Shown here piece by piece: positions 54,106 to 61,902 of a stretch of 64,000 bases of DNA. The translations under genes and the position numbers were made by a program. Origin of the DNA: CBDCFL01 sp965216135 (GTDB lineage Bacteria; Pseudomonadota; Alphaproteobacteria; Rhodobacterales; Rhodobacteraceae). Under the pieces are notes generated by a model, which searched no databases, had not been told where the DNA came from, and was given only the letters and a program-made list of their open reading frames with translations. The stretch's first letter is position 1; each line of letters starts with the position of its first letter. The stretch is from the NCBI GenBank assembly GCA_965216135.1, contig CBDCFL010000022.1, positions 424,511 to 488,510 on the forward strand. The letters are read 5' to 3'.

Positions 54106-55233
54106 ATGAAAATCAAATCGATCAAAGCAACACCGCTCTACCTTGAATTCAAGGAACCTTATTATTGGGCGCAAGGAACCAATTATGGAGCCAAGATGGT
54201 TCTAATTGAGGTCGAAAGCGAAGCCGGAACGATTGGCTATGGCGAGAGCTTTGGTGCGCCGAATTGTGAAATGACAGTTCATGCCTTCGACTCATTGCAT
54301 GCTGGTCTTGTTGGGACGGTTGCCAATAACATCAGCGCGATCATGGCATATTGCCACCAGGCGATATTTGCCAGCCAAGGTCCCGGAAACCATCGCAAAC
54401 TCTCTTTGCAGGTTACTGCTGGTCTAGAGATGGCATTGTGGGATTTGATTGGGAAAGAAAACAACTCAGCGGTGCACAAACTGCTTGGCGGGCCCCAGCG
54501 GGACTATATCCAATACTTCGGATTTGCGCAGGGCAAAGGACCCGGCGAACTTGCAGCGGATGCAAAACGCTATGCTGATGCCGGTTACGAAGTTATCTAT
54601 ATGAAGATCGGGCGTGGCCAACAAAACGATCTGGACTCGGTCTCGGCAGTCCGTGCGGCAATAGGAAATTCACGCCTTCGCGCGGATGCCAACGAAAACT
54701 GGGACATTCTGACAGCCCGCCGAATGATCGCAGCACTAATGCCCTATGATATCGAAATGATTGAGCAGCCGGTCGACAGTTCAAGTCTTGCGGCTCTCGT
54801 CCAGCTTCGCAACAACGTCGACACGCCGATAGCCGCGGACCAGGCTGTTCACACCTTTCAAGATGTTTACAATGTCTGCCAATCAAACGCTGCTGACCTT
54901 ATCGTATTGGGCCTGCATGAATGTGGCGGTATCTTGAATTTCATCAAAGCCGCGGCCGTAGCCGAAGCATCCGGACTTGATGTCTGTATCCATGGTAACT
55001 TCGAAACCGGCATTACAACCTGCGCGGCCCATCAAGCTGGTCTTGTAATCCCGAATCTTGACGATGCTAATCAGATCATGGGAAACTTTTTGAACGAAGA
55101 CATTATCGCAAGCCCAAACCTGGCACCAGTCGAGGGACGGCTGTCCGCGATTGATCGTCCAGGCCTCGGGTTTGAAATAGATGCAGGCGCCATCGAACGT
55201 GCTGCGAAGGCATACGTTCAGCTATCATACTAG
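54106..55233 (+). CDS. enolase-superfamily enzyme (mandelate racemase/muconate lactonizing type)
   Basis: 375 residues, intact, ATG 54106, 19 bp after soxG. The capping domain IEVESEAGTIGYGESFGAPN and the barrel residues are seen: lysine in VIYMKIGRGQQNDLDS (K-x-G in place of the usual K-x-K/K-x-H), metal ligands in RLRADANENWD, EMIEQPVDSSS and TPIAADQAVH, and an HGNFETG with a histidine near the end (as in mandelate racemase-like members). Enzymes of this group racemise, epimerise or dehydrate carboxylates by proton abstraction. Next to soxBDAG, an epimerase or racemase for an N-methylated amino acid such as a proline or glycine betaine derivative is plausible. The exact substrate is not clear. 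Confidence 0.9.
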   Translation: MKIKSIKATPLYLEFKEPYYWAQGTNYGAKMVLIEVESEAGTIGYGESFGAPNCEMTVHAFDSLHAGLVGTVANNISAIMAYCHQAIFASQGPGNHRKLSLQVTAGLEMALWDLIGKENNSAVHKLLGGPQRDYIQYFGFAQGKGPGELAADAKRYADAGYEVIYMKIGRGQQNDLDSVSAVRAAIGNSRLRADANENWDILTARRMIAALMPYDIEMIEQPVDSSSLAALVQLRNNVDTPIAADQAVHTFQDVYNVCQSNAADLIVLGLHECGGILNFIKAAAVAEASGLDVCIHGNFETGITTCAAHQAGLVIPNLDDANQIMGNFLNEDIIASPNLAPVEGRLSAIDRPGLGFEIDAGAIERAAKAYVQLSY

Positions 55234-55437
55234 GGGGTGTTGACGTTCATCGTGTTTGAATGACGATTGCAGCAAGCGAGATGAATGCTTTGAAGCTGTC
55301 ATCTGTTTTGCAGGAACGCATTGCGATCCCTCTGTATTCCTTCAGCTTTCCGAAGAAGTTTTCGACCAGGTGACGCCATTTGTAGGTGTGGCGGTCGAAC
55401 TCCGCCGGGAAGCGGCGGTTTGATTTTGGAGGGATTA

Positions 55438-56602
55438 TACCACCGAGCGGAATGCCTGACTCACGTTGGGGATTCCCAAGCGGTCCGATCTCTGACTCAA
55501 TGTGGTGAACCAATGAGGTTCGCCATGGCAGCGCCTATCGACTTACGGAACGATTTTGACAGCGTCTCACTGCGGCGCCTCGCGAAGAGGACCAGGGACG
55601 CGACCCAGAGCCGTCGTCTGCTGGCGTTGGCCGAGGTCTACGATGGTGGCAGCAGGACGGATGCGTCGCGGATCGGCGGCGTCGGTCTGCAGATCATTCG
55701 CGACTGGGTGCTGCGCTTCAACGCCCGCGGACCGGACGGGCTGGTCGATGGGAAGTCACCGGGCGCACCCTCGAAGCTCAACGCCGATCACCGCCGCGCA
55801 CTGGCGGAGGTTGTTGAGGCCGGCCCGGTCCTGGCGGTGGACGGCGTCGTGCGCTGGCGGCGCAAGGACCTGGCGCGGTGGCTCTTGGAGACGTTCGCCA
55901 TCTCGCTCGACGAGACCACGGTCGGGCGCGAGTTGAAGGCGCTCGGCTTCGCCAAGATCTCGGCGCGGCCGCGCCACTACGCGCAAAACGAGCTGGCCGT
56001 CGAGGCTTTTAAAAAAAACTTCCCCGCCGAACTGGCGAAGATCCGGGCGAGGCTCCCGAAAGGCGTCGAGATAGAGCTGTGGTGGCAAGATGAAGCCCGC
56101 ATCGGCCAGAAGAATAAGCTCACACGCCGATGGGCCAGACGTGGCACGCGCCCGCGGGCGCCCCGCGACCAGCGCACCGAATGGGCCTATATCTTCGGCG
56201 CGATCTGTCCCGCGAAGGGGAAAGGTGCCGGGCTGGTCATGCCCTGGTGCGACACCGACGCCATGGCGGCGCACCTCATCGAGATCAGTGCCGCCGTCGA
56301 TCCCGGCGCCCATGCGGTGCTGATCGTCGATCAGGCCGGTTGGCACTTGACGCCCAAGCTGGCGATCCCCGACAACATCACCGTCCTGGCGCTGCCGCCA
56401 CGATCGCCCGAGTTGAACCCGGTGGAGAATGTCTGGCAATTCATGCGCGACAACTGGTTGTCGAACCGGATCTTCAAATCCTACGAAGACATCGTCGCGC
56501 TGTGCTGCCAAGCCTGGAACAACCTCATCGACCAACCATGGAAGATCATGTCCCTCGGCATGCGCAAATGGGCGCATGGGTTCTGATCAATGACCGTTGG
56601 TA
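55438..56602 (+). mobile_element. IS630-family element, copy 3, intact
   Basis: 1165 bp, TTA at 55435-55437 and 56603-56605, inserted in an IS5-family transposase gene. Confidence 0.94.
55513..56586 (+). CDS. IS630-family transposase
   Basis: 357 residues, intact, same as at 15641-16714 apart from PVLAVDG for PVPAVDG. DDE residues present (WWQDEARIG, LIVDQAGWH, LNPVENVW). Confidence 0.95.
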   Translation: MRFAMAAPIDLRNDFDSVSLRRLAKRTRDATQSRRLLALAEVYDGGSRTDASRIGGVGLQIIRDWVLRFNARGPDGLVDGKSPGAPSKLNADHRRALAEVVEAGPVLAVDGVVRWRRKDLARWLLETFAISLDETTVGRELKALGFAKISARPRHYAQNELAVEAFKKNFPAELAKIRARLPKGVEIELWWQDEARIGQKNKLTRRWARRGTRPRAPRDQRTEWAYIFGAICPAKGKGAGLVMPWCDTDAMAAHLIEISAAVDPGAHAVLIVDQAGWHLTPKLAIPDNITVLALPPRSPELNPVENVWQFMRDNWLSNRIFKSYEDIVALCCQAWNNLIDQPWKIMSLGMRKWAHGF

Positions 56603-56896
56603 TTACCGGCTCGATCCCGGCACTGGTCAGCGCTTCGCGCAGCCAGTTCGCGTCGAAGGCACGGTCGGCGAGAAACTGGTCGCAGGTGAGGCCCTCGATC
56701 AGTGCGGCGGTACCCCGCAGGTCATGCGCCTGACCGGGCAGAAGGCGGAAGTCGATCAGATTGCCGAGCGCGTCCGTCAGAGCCATGATCTTTGTCGTTA
56801 TCCCGCCGCGAGAGCGTCCGATGGCTTGTGTCAATCCCGGAGTAAAAAGGGTCAATGTCCCGGTGCAAAACTGGACACCTGGTTTGATTTAGGTGC

Positions 56897-56961
56897 GCAC
56901 CCTGGTGCGTGTGCTTTCCAAATAGCTGATGCGTGCCAGGGTGCGTTGGCCGCAGGCCAAC
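56897..56961. repeat. two hairpins downstream of istB (type A relative)
   Basis: GCACCCTGG (56897-56905) pairs with CCAGGGTGC (56936-56944), and GTTGGCC-GCA-GGCCAAC (56945-56961) is a perfect hairpin. Both are downstream of the istB stop at 56989. The second shares its core with the hairpin at 39395. Confidence 0.75.
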
Positions 56962-56988
56962 CTTTTCGCAGTTTTGGTATTTTCAGGA

Positions 56989-57451
56989 TTACGGTTTGGC
57001 GATTTTGCTCTGGCGCAACCGGTAGCTTTCGCCGTTCATCTCGAGGATATGGACGTGGTGGGTCAGGCGATCGAGAATGGCGCCTGTGAGGCGTTCTGCG
57101 CCGAAGACCTCGGTCCATTCATCGAACGGCAGGTTGGATGTGATGATGATGGAGCCACGTTCGTAGCGCTGCGAGATGATCTCGAAGAGAAGCTCGGCCC
57201 CGGTCTTGCTCAGTGGCACAAAACCCAGTTCATCAATGATCAGCAGGTCCTGGCTGACCAGTTGTTTCTGCAAGCGCTGCAGGCGGCGTTCGTCGACGGC
57301 CTCAATGAGTTCATGGACGAGAGCAGCGGCAGTGATGAAGCGTACTTTCCTGCCCTTCTGGCAGGCCGCCAGACCCAATCCCAGGGCGATATGGGTTTTA
57401 CCTGTGCCGCTTGGCCCCAATGCGATGATATTGGCGCGCCGGTCTATGAAC
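56989..57451 (-). pseudogene. istB: IstB ATPase, truncated at the N-terminus
   Basis: From IDRRANIIALGPSGTGKTHI (Walker A) through LLIIDELGFVPLSKTGAELL (Walker B), IIITSNLPFDEWTEVFGAER and LDRLTHHVHILEMNGESYRL to the stop at 56989. The first ~100 residues are missing, lost at the IS66 boundary. Unlike the type A copy at 38623 the C-terminus is in frame. Confidence 0.9.
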
Positions 57452-57563
57452 GTATGCGTCCGGCGTCGCCGACCTTGCGGATTTTCTGACACCTGAGAGT
57501 CTTACGCTTCGATAGCGGGCGATGGTGCCCACTATCGATGGTGGACACTATCGGGGATCATCG

Positions 57564-57923
57564 ATGGCGAGGAAGCGGCGGCGTCGGATCTGGGAAGACG
57601 ATGAGAAGCGCCGGATCGTGGCGCAGACGCGGGTGCCGGGGGTCTCGGTTTCTCAGGTTGCGCGTCGTTATGACGTGAACGCCAACATGGTTTTCAAATG
57701 GCTTCGCGATCCACGGTTCATGCCGTCGGCAGATGATCTTCCGTCGTTCTTGCCGGTCGAGGTTCTGCCCGACGCTTCACCTGGCGCAGCCATGGCGAAT
57801 GGCGATGCCGTCGCCTCGGACAGCAGGATCGAGATCACATTGTCCAACGGTCTCAGTCTCTGCGTGAGTGGCGGTTTTGATCCTGACGCGGTGTCGCGCC
57901 TTGTGCGCGGCCTGGCGACATGA
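57564..57923 (+). CDS. tnpA: IS66 TnpA (HTH)
   Basis: 119 residues from ATG 57564 (MARKRRRRIWEDDEKRRIVA). IS3/IS66 TnpA HTH: TRVPGVSVSQVARRYDVNAN, MVFKWLRDPRF, then an acidic linker and a C-terminal ITLSNGLSLCVSGGFDPDAV. Its stop overlaps tnpB by 4 bp. An accessory DNA-binding protein needed together with TnpB and TnpC. Confidence 0.9.
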   Translation: MARKRRRRIWEDDEKRRIVAQTRVPGVSVSQVARRYDVNANMVFKWLRDPRFMPSADDLPSFLPVEVLPDASPGAAMANGDAVASDSRIEITLSNGLSLCVSGGFDPDAVSRLVRGLAT

Positions 57924-58267
57924 TCCCGGTTCCGGCATCGACGAAGATTTGGCTTGCGGGCGGTGTGACGGACATGCGCAAGGGGTTTGTCGGCTTGTCA
58001 TCTCTGGCTGAGGCGGTTCTTCGCCAAGACCCGTATTCCGGTCATCTGTTTGTTTTCCGGGGTCGTCGCGGCGATCTGATCAAGGTGATCTGGTGGGACG
58101 GCCAAGGCGCGTGCCTGTTCTCCAAGCGGTTAGAGCGCGGACGGTTCGTCTGGCCGTCGATTGCGGCTGGCAAGCTGACGATCAGCCCGGCGCAGCTGGC
58201 GATGTTGCTGGAAGGCATAGACTGGCGAGCGCCGCTGCGAACATGGCACCCACTGACGGCTGGATAG
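57920..58267 (+). CDS. tnpB: IS66 Orf2 (TnpB)
   Basis: 115 residues, intact. MIPVPASTKIWLAGGVTDMR followed by KGFVGLSSLAEAVLRQDPYS, then GHLFVFRGRRGDLIKVIWWD and GQGACLFSKRLERGRFVWPS, the very conserved IS66 Orf2 sequence. Not related to IS605 TnpB. Confidence 0.95.
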   Translation: MIPVPASTKIWLAGGVTDMRKGFVGLSSLAEAVLRQDPYSGHLFVFRGRRGDLIKVIWWDGQGACLFSKRLERGRFVWPSIAAGKLTISPAQLAMLLEGIDWRAPLRTWHPLTAG

Positions 58268-58346
58268 AGTGAGAAAGCCAACAATAAAGGGCTGATTGAG
58301 CGCCTTCGGGATTCCCTTGATCGGCGTCATCGGCTATAGAATAGCC

Positions 58347-61300
58347 ATGTTGGAAGCATCCCAAAATCTCCCGGAAAAGGCCGCTGATCTGCGGGTGCTG
58401 CTGGCGTCGAGAGAGGTCGAGATTATCGGGTTCAAAGCGGAGCTTCGCAGCCGCGATTTTCTGATCGAGAAGCTGAAGCATCAGCTTGCGGGGTTGCGGC
58501 GCCACCAGTTCGGCTCACGCTCGGAAAGCCTCGACCAGCTTGAACTGACACTGGAGGAGGAAGAGATTGCGCGAGCGGCGGAAGCCCCGGTGCCACAGCC
58601 CTCGTCCGATGATGCCGAAGAGAAGCGGCAGCCAAAACGCCGCCCATTGCCGGATCATCTGCCGCGCGATGAGACGGTTCTGGAAGTGGGCGATGCCTGC
58701 GCCTCCTGCGGCGGCAAGCTCAAACGCCTTGGCGAAGATGTAACCGAAGAGCTGGAATATGTTCCGGGCCGCTTCGTGGTGAACCGGATCGTGCGCCCGC
58801 GCATGGCCTGCGCCTGCTGCGAGCGGATCACACAGGCGGCGCTGCCCTCGCGCCCGATTGAGCGGGGCCGCCCCGGTTCGGGTCTTCTGGCCCATGTGCT
58901 GGTGAACAAATACGCAGGCCATCGTGTGTCCTGAGTGCCAACATGGAAAGGAGGTACGTAACTGTAAGAGAGATGAGGGTAGGCCCCTCGGGTTCGGCGA
59001 TCAGGAGCCGATCCCAAACCACCACAAGCTGCTGTCGTAAAGAGCGATGGTGGTGAGCGTTGTGGAAACGGCGGGGCGTGACCCCGTCAGGTACGATCCA
59101 GAGAGACGAGCGAAAGCGAACCGTCGATGAACTGCCGAAAGCGTATGGTTGATGTCAGAACCGGGGGTGGTGGTCACCCCGGGATGAGTATGGGCGGAGC
59201 CCTGAAGTCCGGCCCATGCGGCATCCGGCTCGAAGGCGGCGTGAATCTGGATCAGGCTCTTTTGCGGAACAGGAGAACCTGTCGTCCCGATGCCAAGGAA
59301 GACGACCGATCGGGAAGCCCCCGAAAGGTCCAGAGTACCGATGCGGGGCACAGGGGCAGAACAACTCGTAGTAGGGATGAAGGTGCTGTAATGGCGCTGG
59401 ACCGAAGGGGTTGTGGTGTTCAGTCGCTGTCACTGGCCAACTGGTAACAGGATGAGCCGGATGTCAGGGACAAAGCCGTTTACGATAGAAAAGAGAGACG
59501 TCTGGGAAGCGTTCCAACATGTGGACGCCAACCAGGGTGCAGCTGGTGTAGATGGGCAGACGCTCGAAAGCTTCGGGGAGCGGCTTGGTCCGAACCTATA
59601 CAAGCTTTGGAACCGGATGTCCTCTGGCAGCTACATGCCATCGCCGGTGCGTCGGGTGATGATCCCCAAAGCCGATGGCGGCCAACGACCGTTGGGCATT
59701 CCGACGGTCACGGACCGCATCGCGCAGGGGGTTGTCAGACAGTATCTTGAGCCCTTGGTGGAACCAGTTTTCCATCGGGATTCTTACGGATACCGGCCTG
59801 AACGCTCCGCCATCGATGCCATTCGGACGGCGCGCCGGCGATGCTGGCGCTTTGACTGGGTGTTGGACATGGACATCAAAGGGTTCTTTGACACCATCGA
59901 TCATGAACTTCTGCTCAAGGCAGTTCGCCATCATACGGACTGTCGATGGGTGCTGCTTTATATCGAACGGTGGTTGAAGGCCCCCGTGATGATGGAGGGT
60001 GGCAGTCTTGTCTCGCAGGAACGTGGAACGCCGCAGGGTGGGGTTATCTCACCGCTGCTGGCCAACTTGTTTCTGCACTACGCTTTCGACAAATGGATGG
60101 ATCGGGAGAACCCGCAAGTGCCGTTTGAGCGCTATGCGGATGACATCATCTGCCATTGTCGGACGGAAGGCGAAGCGCGCAGGCTATGGCGGCAGGTCGA
60201 AGATCGGCTCGCTGAATGTGGCCTGTCACTTCACCCGCAGAAGACAAAGATCGTCTACTGCAAGGATACGAACCGAAAGGGATCTTTCCCGACGGTTGCT
60301 TTCGACTTCCTCGGCTACAGGTTCCAGCCCCGGCTGGCGATCTGGCGCGGAGGTTTGTTTGGCGTATCCTACCTTCCGGCTGCTGCCCCAAAGGCGCTCA
60401 AGGCGTTCCGACGCCGGGTGCGTAACTGGGGTTTGCAACGGCGCAGCGACAAGGGGCTGACCGATCTGGCCCGTATGTTCAATCGCCAGATTGAGGGTTG
60501 GATCGGCTACTTCAGATGCTTCTACAAATCGGCGCTCTATCCGACACTGCGTCTGATAGACGCCCATTTGGTCCGATGGGTGATGCGGAAGTACAAGCGC
60601 TTCAAGCAACGGCCCCGGCAAGCGTGGCTCTGGCTCGCCAGAATCGTGAAATCCACGCCGGGACTGTTCGCCCATTGGTCTCTGCTCTACGCAAATGGCT
60701 GAATGCTGGGAGCCGTATGAGCCGAGAGGTTCACGTACGGTTCTGGGAGCGCGTGAGGGTGAAATCCCCTCGCGCGACTCGCTTGCCGTTGTATCGGCAA
60801 TCGCAGATCTTCGCCCGCGAGGGGATCGACCTTGGACGCTCTACCCTCACGGATTGGGTGGGCAGCTCCACTGCATTGCTGGAACCTTTGGCTGACGCCA
60901 TAGGTCGCCATGTTCTGCGCGGCGATGCGATCTTCGCCGATGACACCCCGGTGAAGGTGCTGACGCCTGGCACCGGCAAGACAAAGACCGCAAGACTGTG
61001 GGCCTATGCGAGGGATGAACGGCCCTGGGCGGGCGATGCGCCGCCCGCCGCGTGGTATCAGTTCTCCACCGACAGAAAAGCTGAACGACCGAGAGACCAC
61101 CTCCAGAACTTCGAGGGCTGGATGCATGCCGACGGCTATGCGGGCTTCGAGGAGCTCTATCGCAGCGGCAAGGTGCATGAGGTTGCCTGCATGGCGCATA
61201 TCCGCCGCAAGTTCGTGGATGTGCACAAAGCGCAAGGCTCCGCCATTGCAGAAGAGGCCATAAGGCGGATCGCCAGACTCTACGCCGTGGAGAAAGAGGC

Positions 61301-61733
61301 ACGGGGCCAGCCGCCGGACAAACGCCGCCAGATCCGGCAGGACAAGGCCAAGCCGATCCTCGATGATCTGGAAGCATGGCTGCACGCACAACTTCCAAAG
61401 ATATCCGGCAAGACGCCGCTCGCAGGCGCGATCCGCTATGCGCTCACCCGGATCAAGCGGCTGAGGCCCTATCTGGATCACGGCATACTGGAGCTGGACA
61501 ACAACACCGCCAAGCGATCCATGCGCCCGATTGCCTTGGGCAGGAAGAACTATCTTTTTATGGGCTCAGAGGGCGGCGGTAAGTCAGCCGCCATCGCCTA
61601 TACGCTGATCGAGACCGCCAAGCTGAACAGCGTCGATCCCCAAGCTTGGCTGACCGATGTCCTCGGCCGCATCGCCGATCACAAAATCACTCGGCTGGAC
61701 GAACTGATGCCGTGGCGTTACGCTCAGTATTGA
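58347..61733 (+). CDS. tnpC: IS66 transposase TnpC, interrupted by a group II intron
   Basis: Exon 1 is 58347-58923 and exon 2 is 60781-61733. Joined they give exactly 510 codons (509 residues) with KYAGHRLPLYRQSQIFAREG across the junction, which is normal IS66 sequence. Exon 1 holds the coiled-coil LZ domain and zinc-binding part (CASCGGKLKRLGEDVTEELE, CACCERITQAALPSRP). Exon 2 carries the DDE domain: D in DAIFADDTPVKVLTPG, D in EGWMHADGYAGFEELY and E in HGILELDNNTAKRSMRPIAL. The C-terminus ends LDELMPWRYAQY. The start ATG 58347 (MLEASQNLPEKAADLR) is the family start. If the intron splices, TnpC is functional. Confidence 0.9.
58924..60780 (+). mobile_element. group II intron
   Basis: Begins GTGTGTCCTGAG (fits the GUGYG 5' rule) at 58924. 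Domain V is GAGCCGTATGAGCCGAGAGG with TTCACGTACGGTTC (60711-60744), and domain VI is the stem GGGAGCGCGTGAGGG / CCCCTCGCGCG (60745-60776). The RT lies in domain IV. Removal of 58924-60780 (1857 bp) restores the tnpC frame perfectly. The exact 3' end is uncertain by one base, because a C occurs on both sides of the junction. Confidence 0.9.
59452..60702 (+). CDS. ltrA: group II intron reverse transcriptase/maturase
   Basis: 416 residues from ATG 59452 (an ATG at 59461 or one at 59413 is possible). RT motifs: AAGVDGQTLESFGERLG (RT0/1), IPKADGGQRPLGIPTVTDRI, DMDIKGFFDTIDHELLLKAV, GTPQGGVISPLLANLFLHYA and the catalytic FERYADDIICHCRTEGEARR (YADD). The maturase X domain is MFNRQIEGWIGYFRCFYKSA followed by LVRWVMRKYKRFKQRPRQAW. 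No HNH endonuclease domain at the C-terminus. It acts in intron splicing and retrohoming. Confidence 0.95.
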   Translation: MSRMSGTKPFTIEKRDVWEAFQHVDANQGAAGVDGQTLESFGERLGPNLYKLWNRMSSGSYMPSPVRRVMIPKADGGQRPLGIPTVTDRIAQGVVRQYLEPLVEPVFHRDSYGYRPERSAIDAIRTARRRCWRFDWVLDMDIKGFFDTIDHELLLKAVRHHTDCRWVLLYIERWLKAPVMMEGGSLVSQERGTPQGGVISPLLANLFLHYAFDKWMDRENPQVPFERYADDIICHCRTEGEARRLWRQVEDRLAECGLSLHPQKTKIVYCKDTNRKGSFPTVAFDFLGYRFQPRLAIWRGGLFGVSYLPAAAPKALKAFRRRVRNWGLQRRSDKGLTDLARMFNRQIEGWIGYFRCFYKSALYPTLRLIDAHLVRWVMRKYKRFKQRPRQAWLWLARIVKSTPGLFAHWSLLYANG

Positions 61734-61902
61734 GCGTAACAGAGGGCCACCGCGTCTCGCCAGAGCGCCGATACCGGACGGTTGCCAACGATCTTCCCTA
61801 AAGGCAAGACAAGGATGCATATGACAAGCTGCCGGATTGCCGCCGAGACGCTTGTACTCCACATTTCTCGTTGCCAAGAAGTACAGAGAGGTTGCCTTCA
61901 TC

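Larger units (their letters stand above)
55234..56828 (-). pseudogene. IS5-family (IS427-like) transposase, C-terminal part, split by IS630
   Basis: From 56828 to 56606 it reads AIGRSRGGITTKIMALTDAL, DFRLLPGQAHDLRGTAALIE, FLADRAFDANWLREALTSAG. After IS630 it continues at 55434 with IPPKSNRRFPAEFDRHTYKW, RHLVENFFGKLKEYRGIAMR, and stops at 55247. Removing IS630 and one TTA copy joins GIEPV to IPPKS in frame. The N-terminus is lost where an IS21 terminus begins at 56829. The element's other end is near 55234. Confidence 0.9.
56829..57451 (-). mobile_element. IS21 (type A relative), 3' end
   Basis: The terminus TGTCAATCCCGGAGTAAAAA starts at 56829, almost the same as the right end at 39524. It carries only the 3' two thirds of istB and is replaced at 57452 by IS66. 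Confidence 0.85.
57452..61785 (+). mobile_element. IS66-family element carrying a group II intron
   Basis: End-like GTATGCGTCCGGCGTCGCC at 57452 and GCAACCGTCCGGTATCGGC inward from 61785. It contains tnpA, tnpB and tnpC in order. tnpC is interrupted by a 1857-bp group II intron. No target duplication, the left flank being a truncated istB. Confidence 0.82.
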
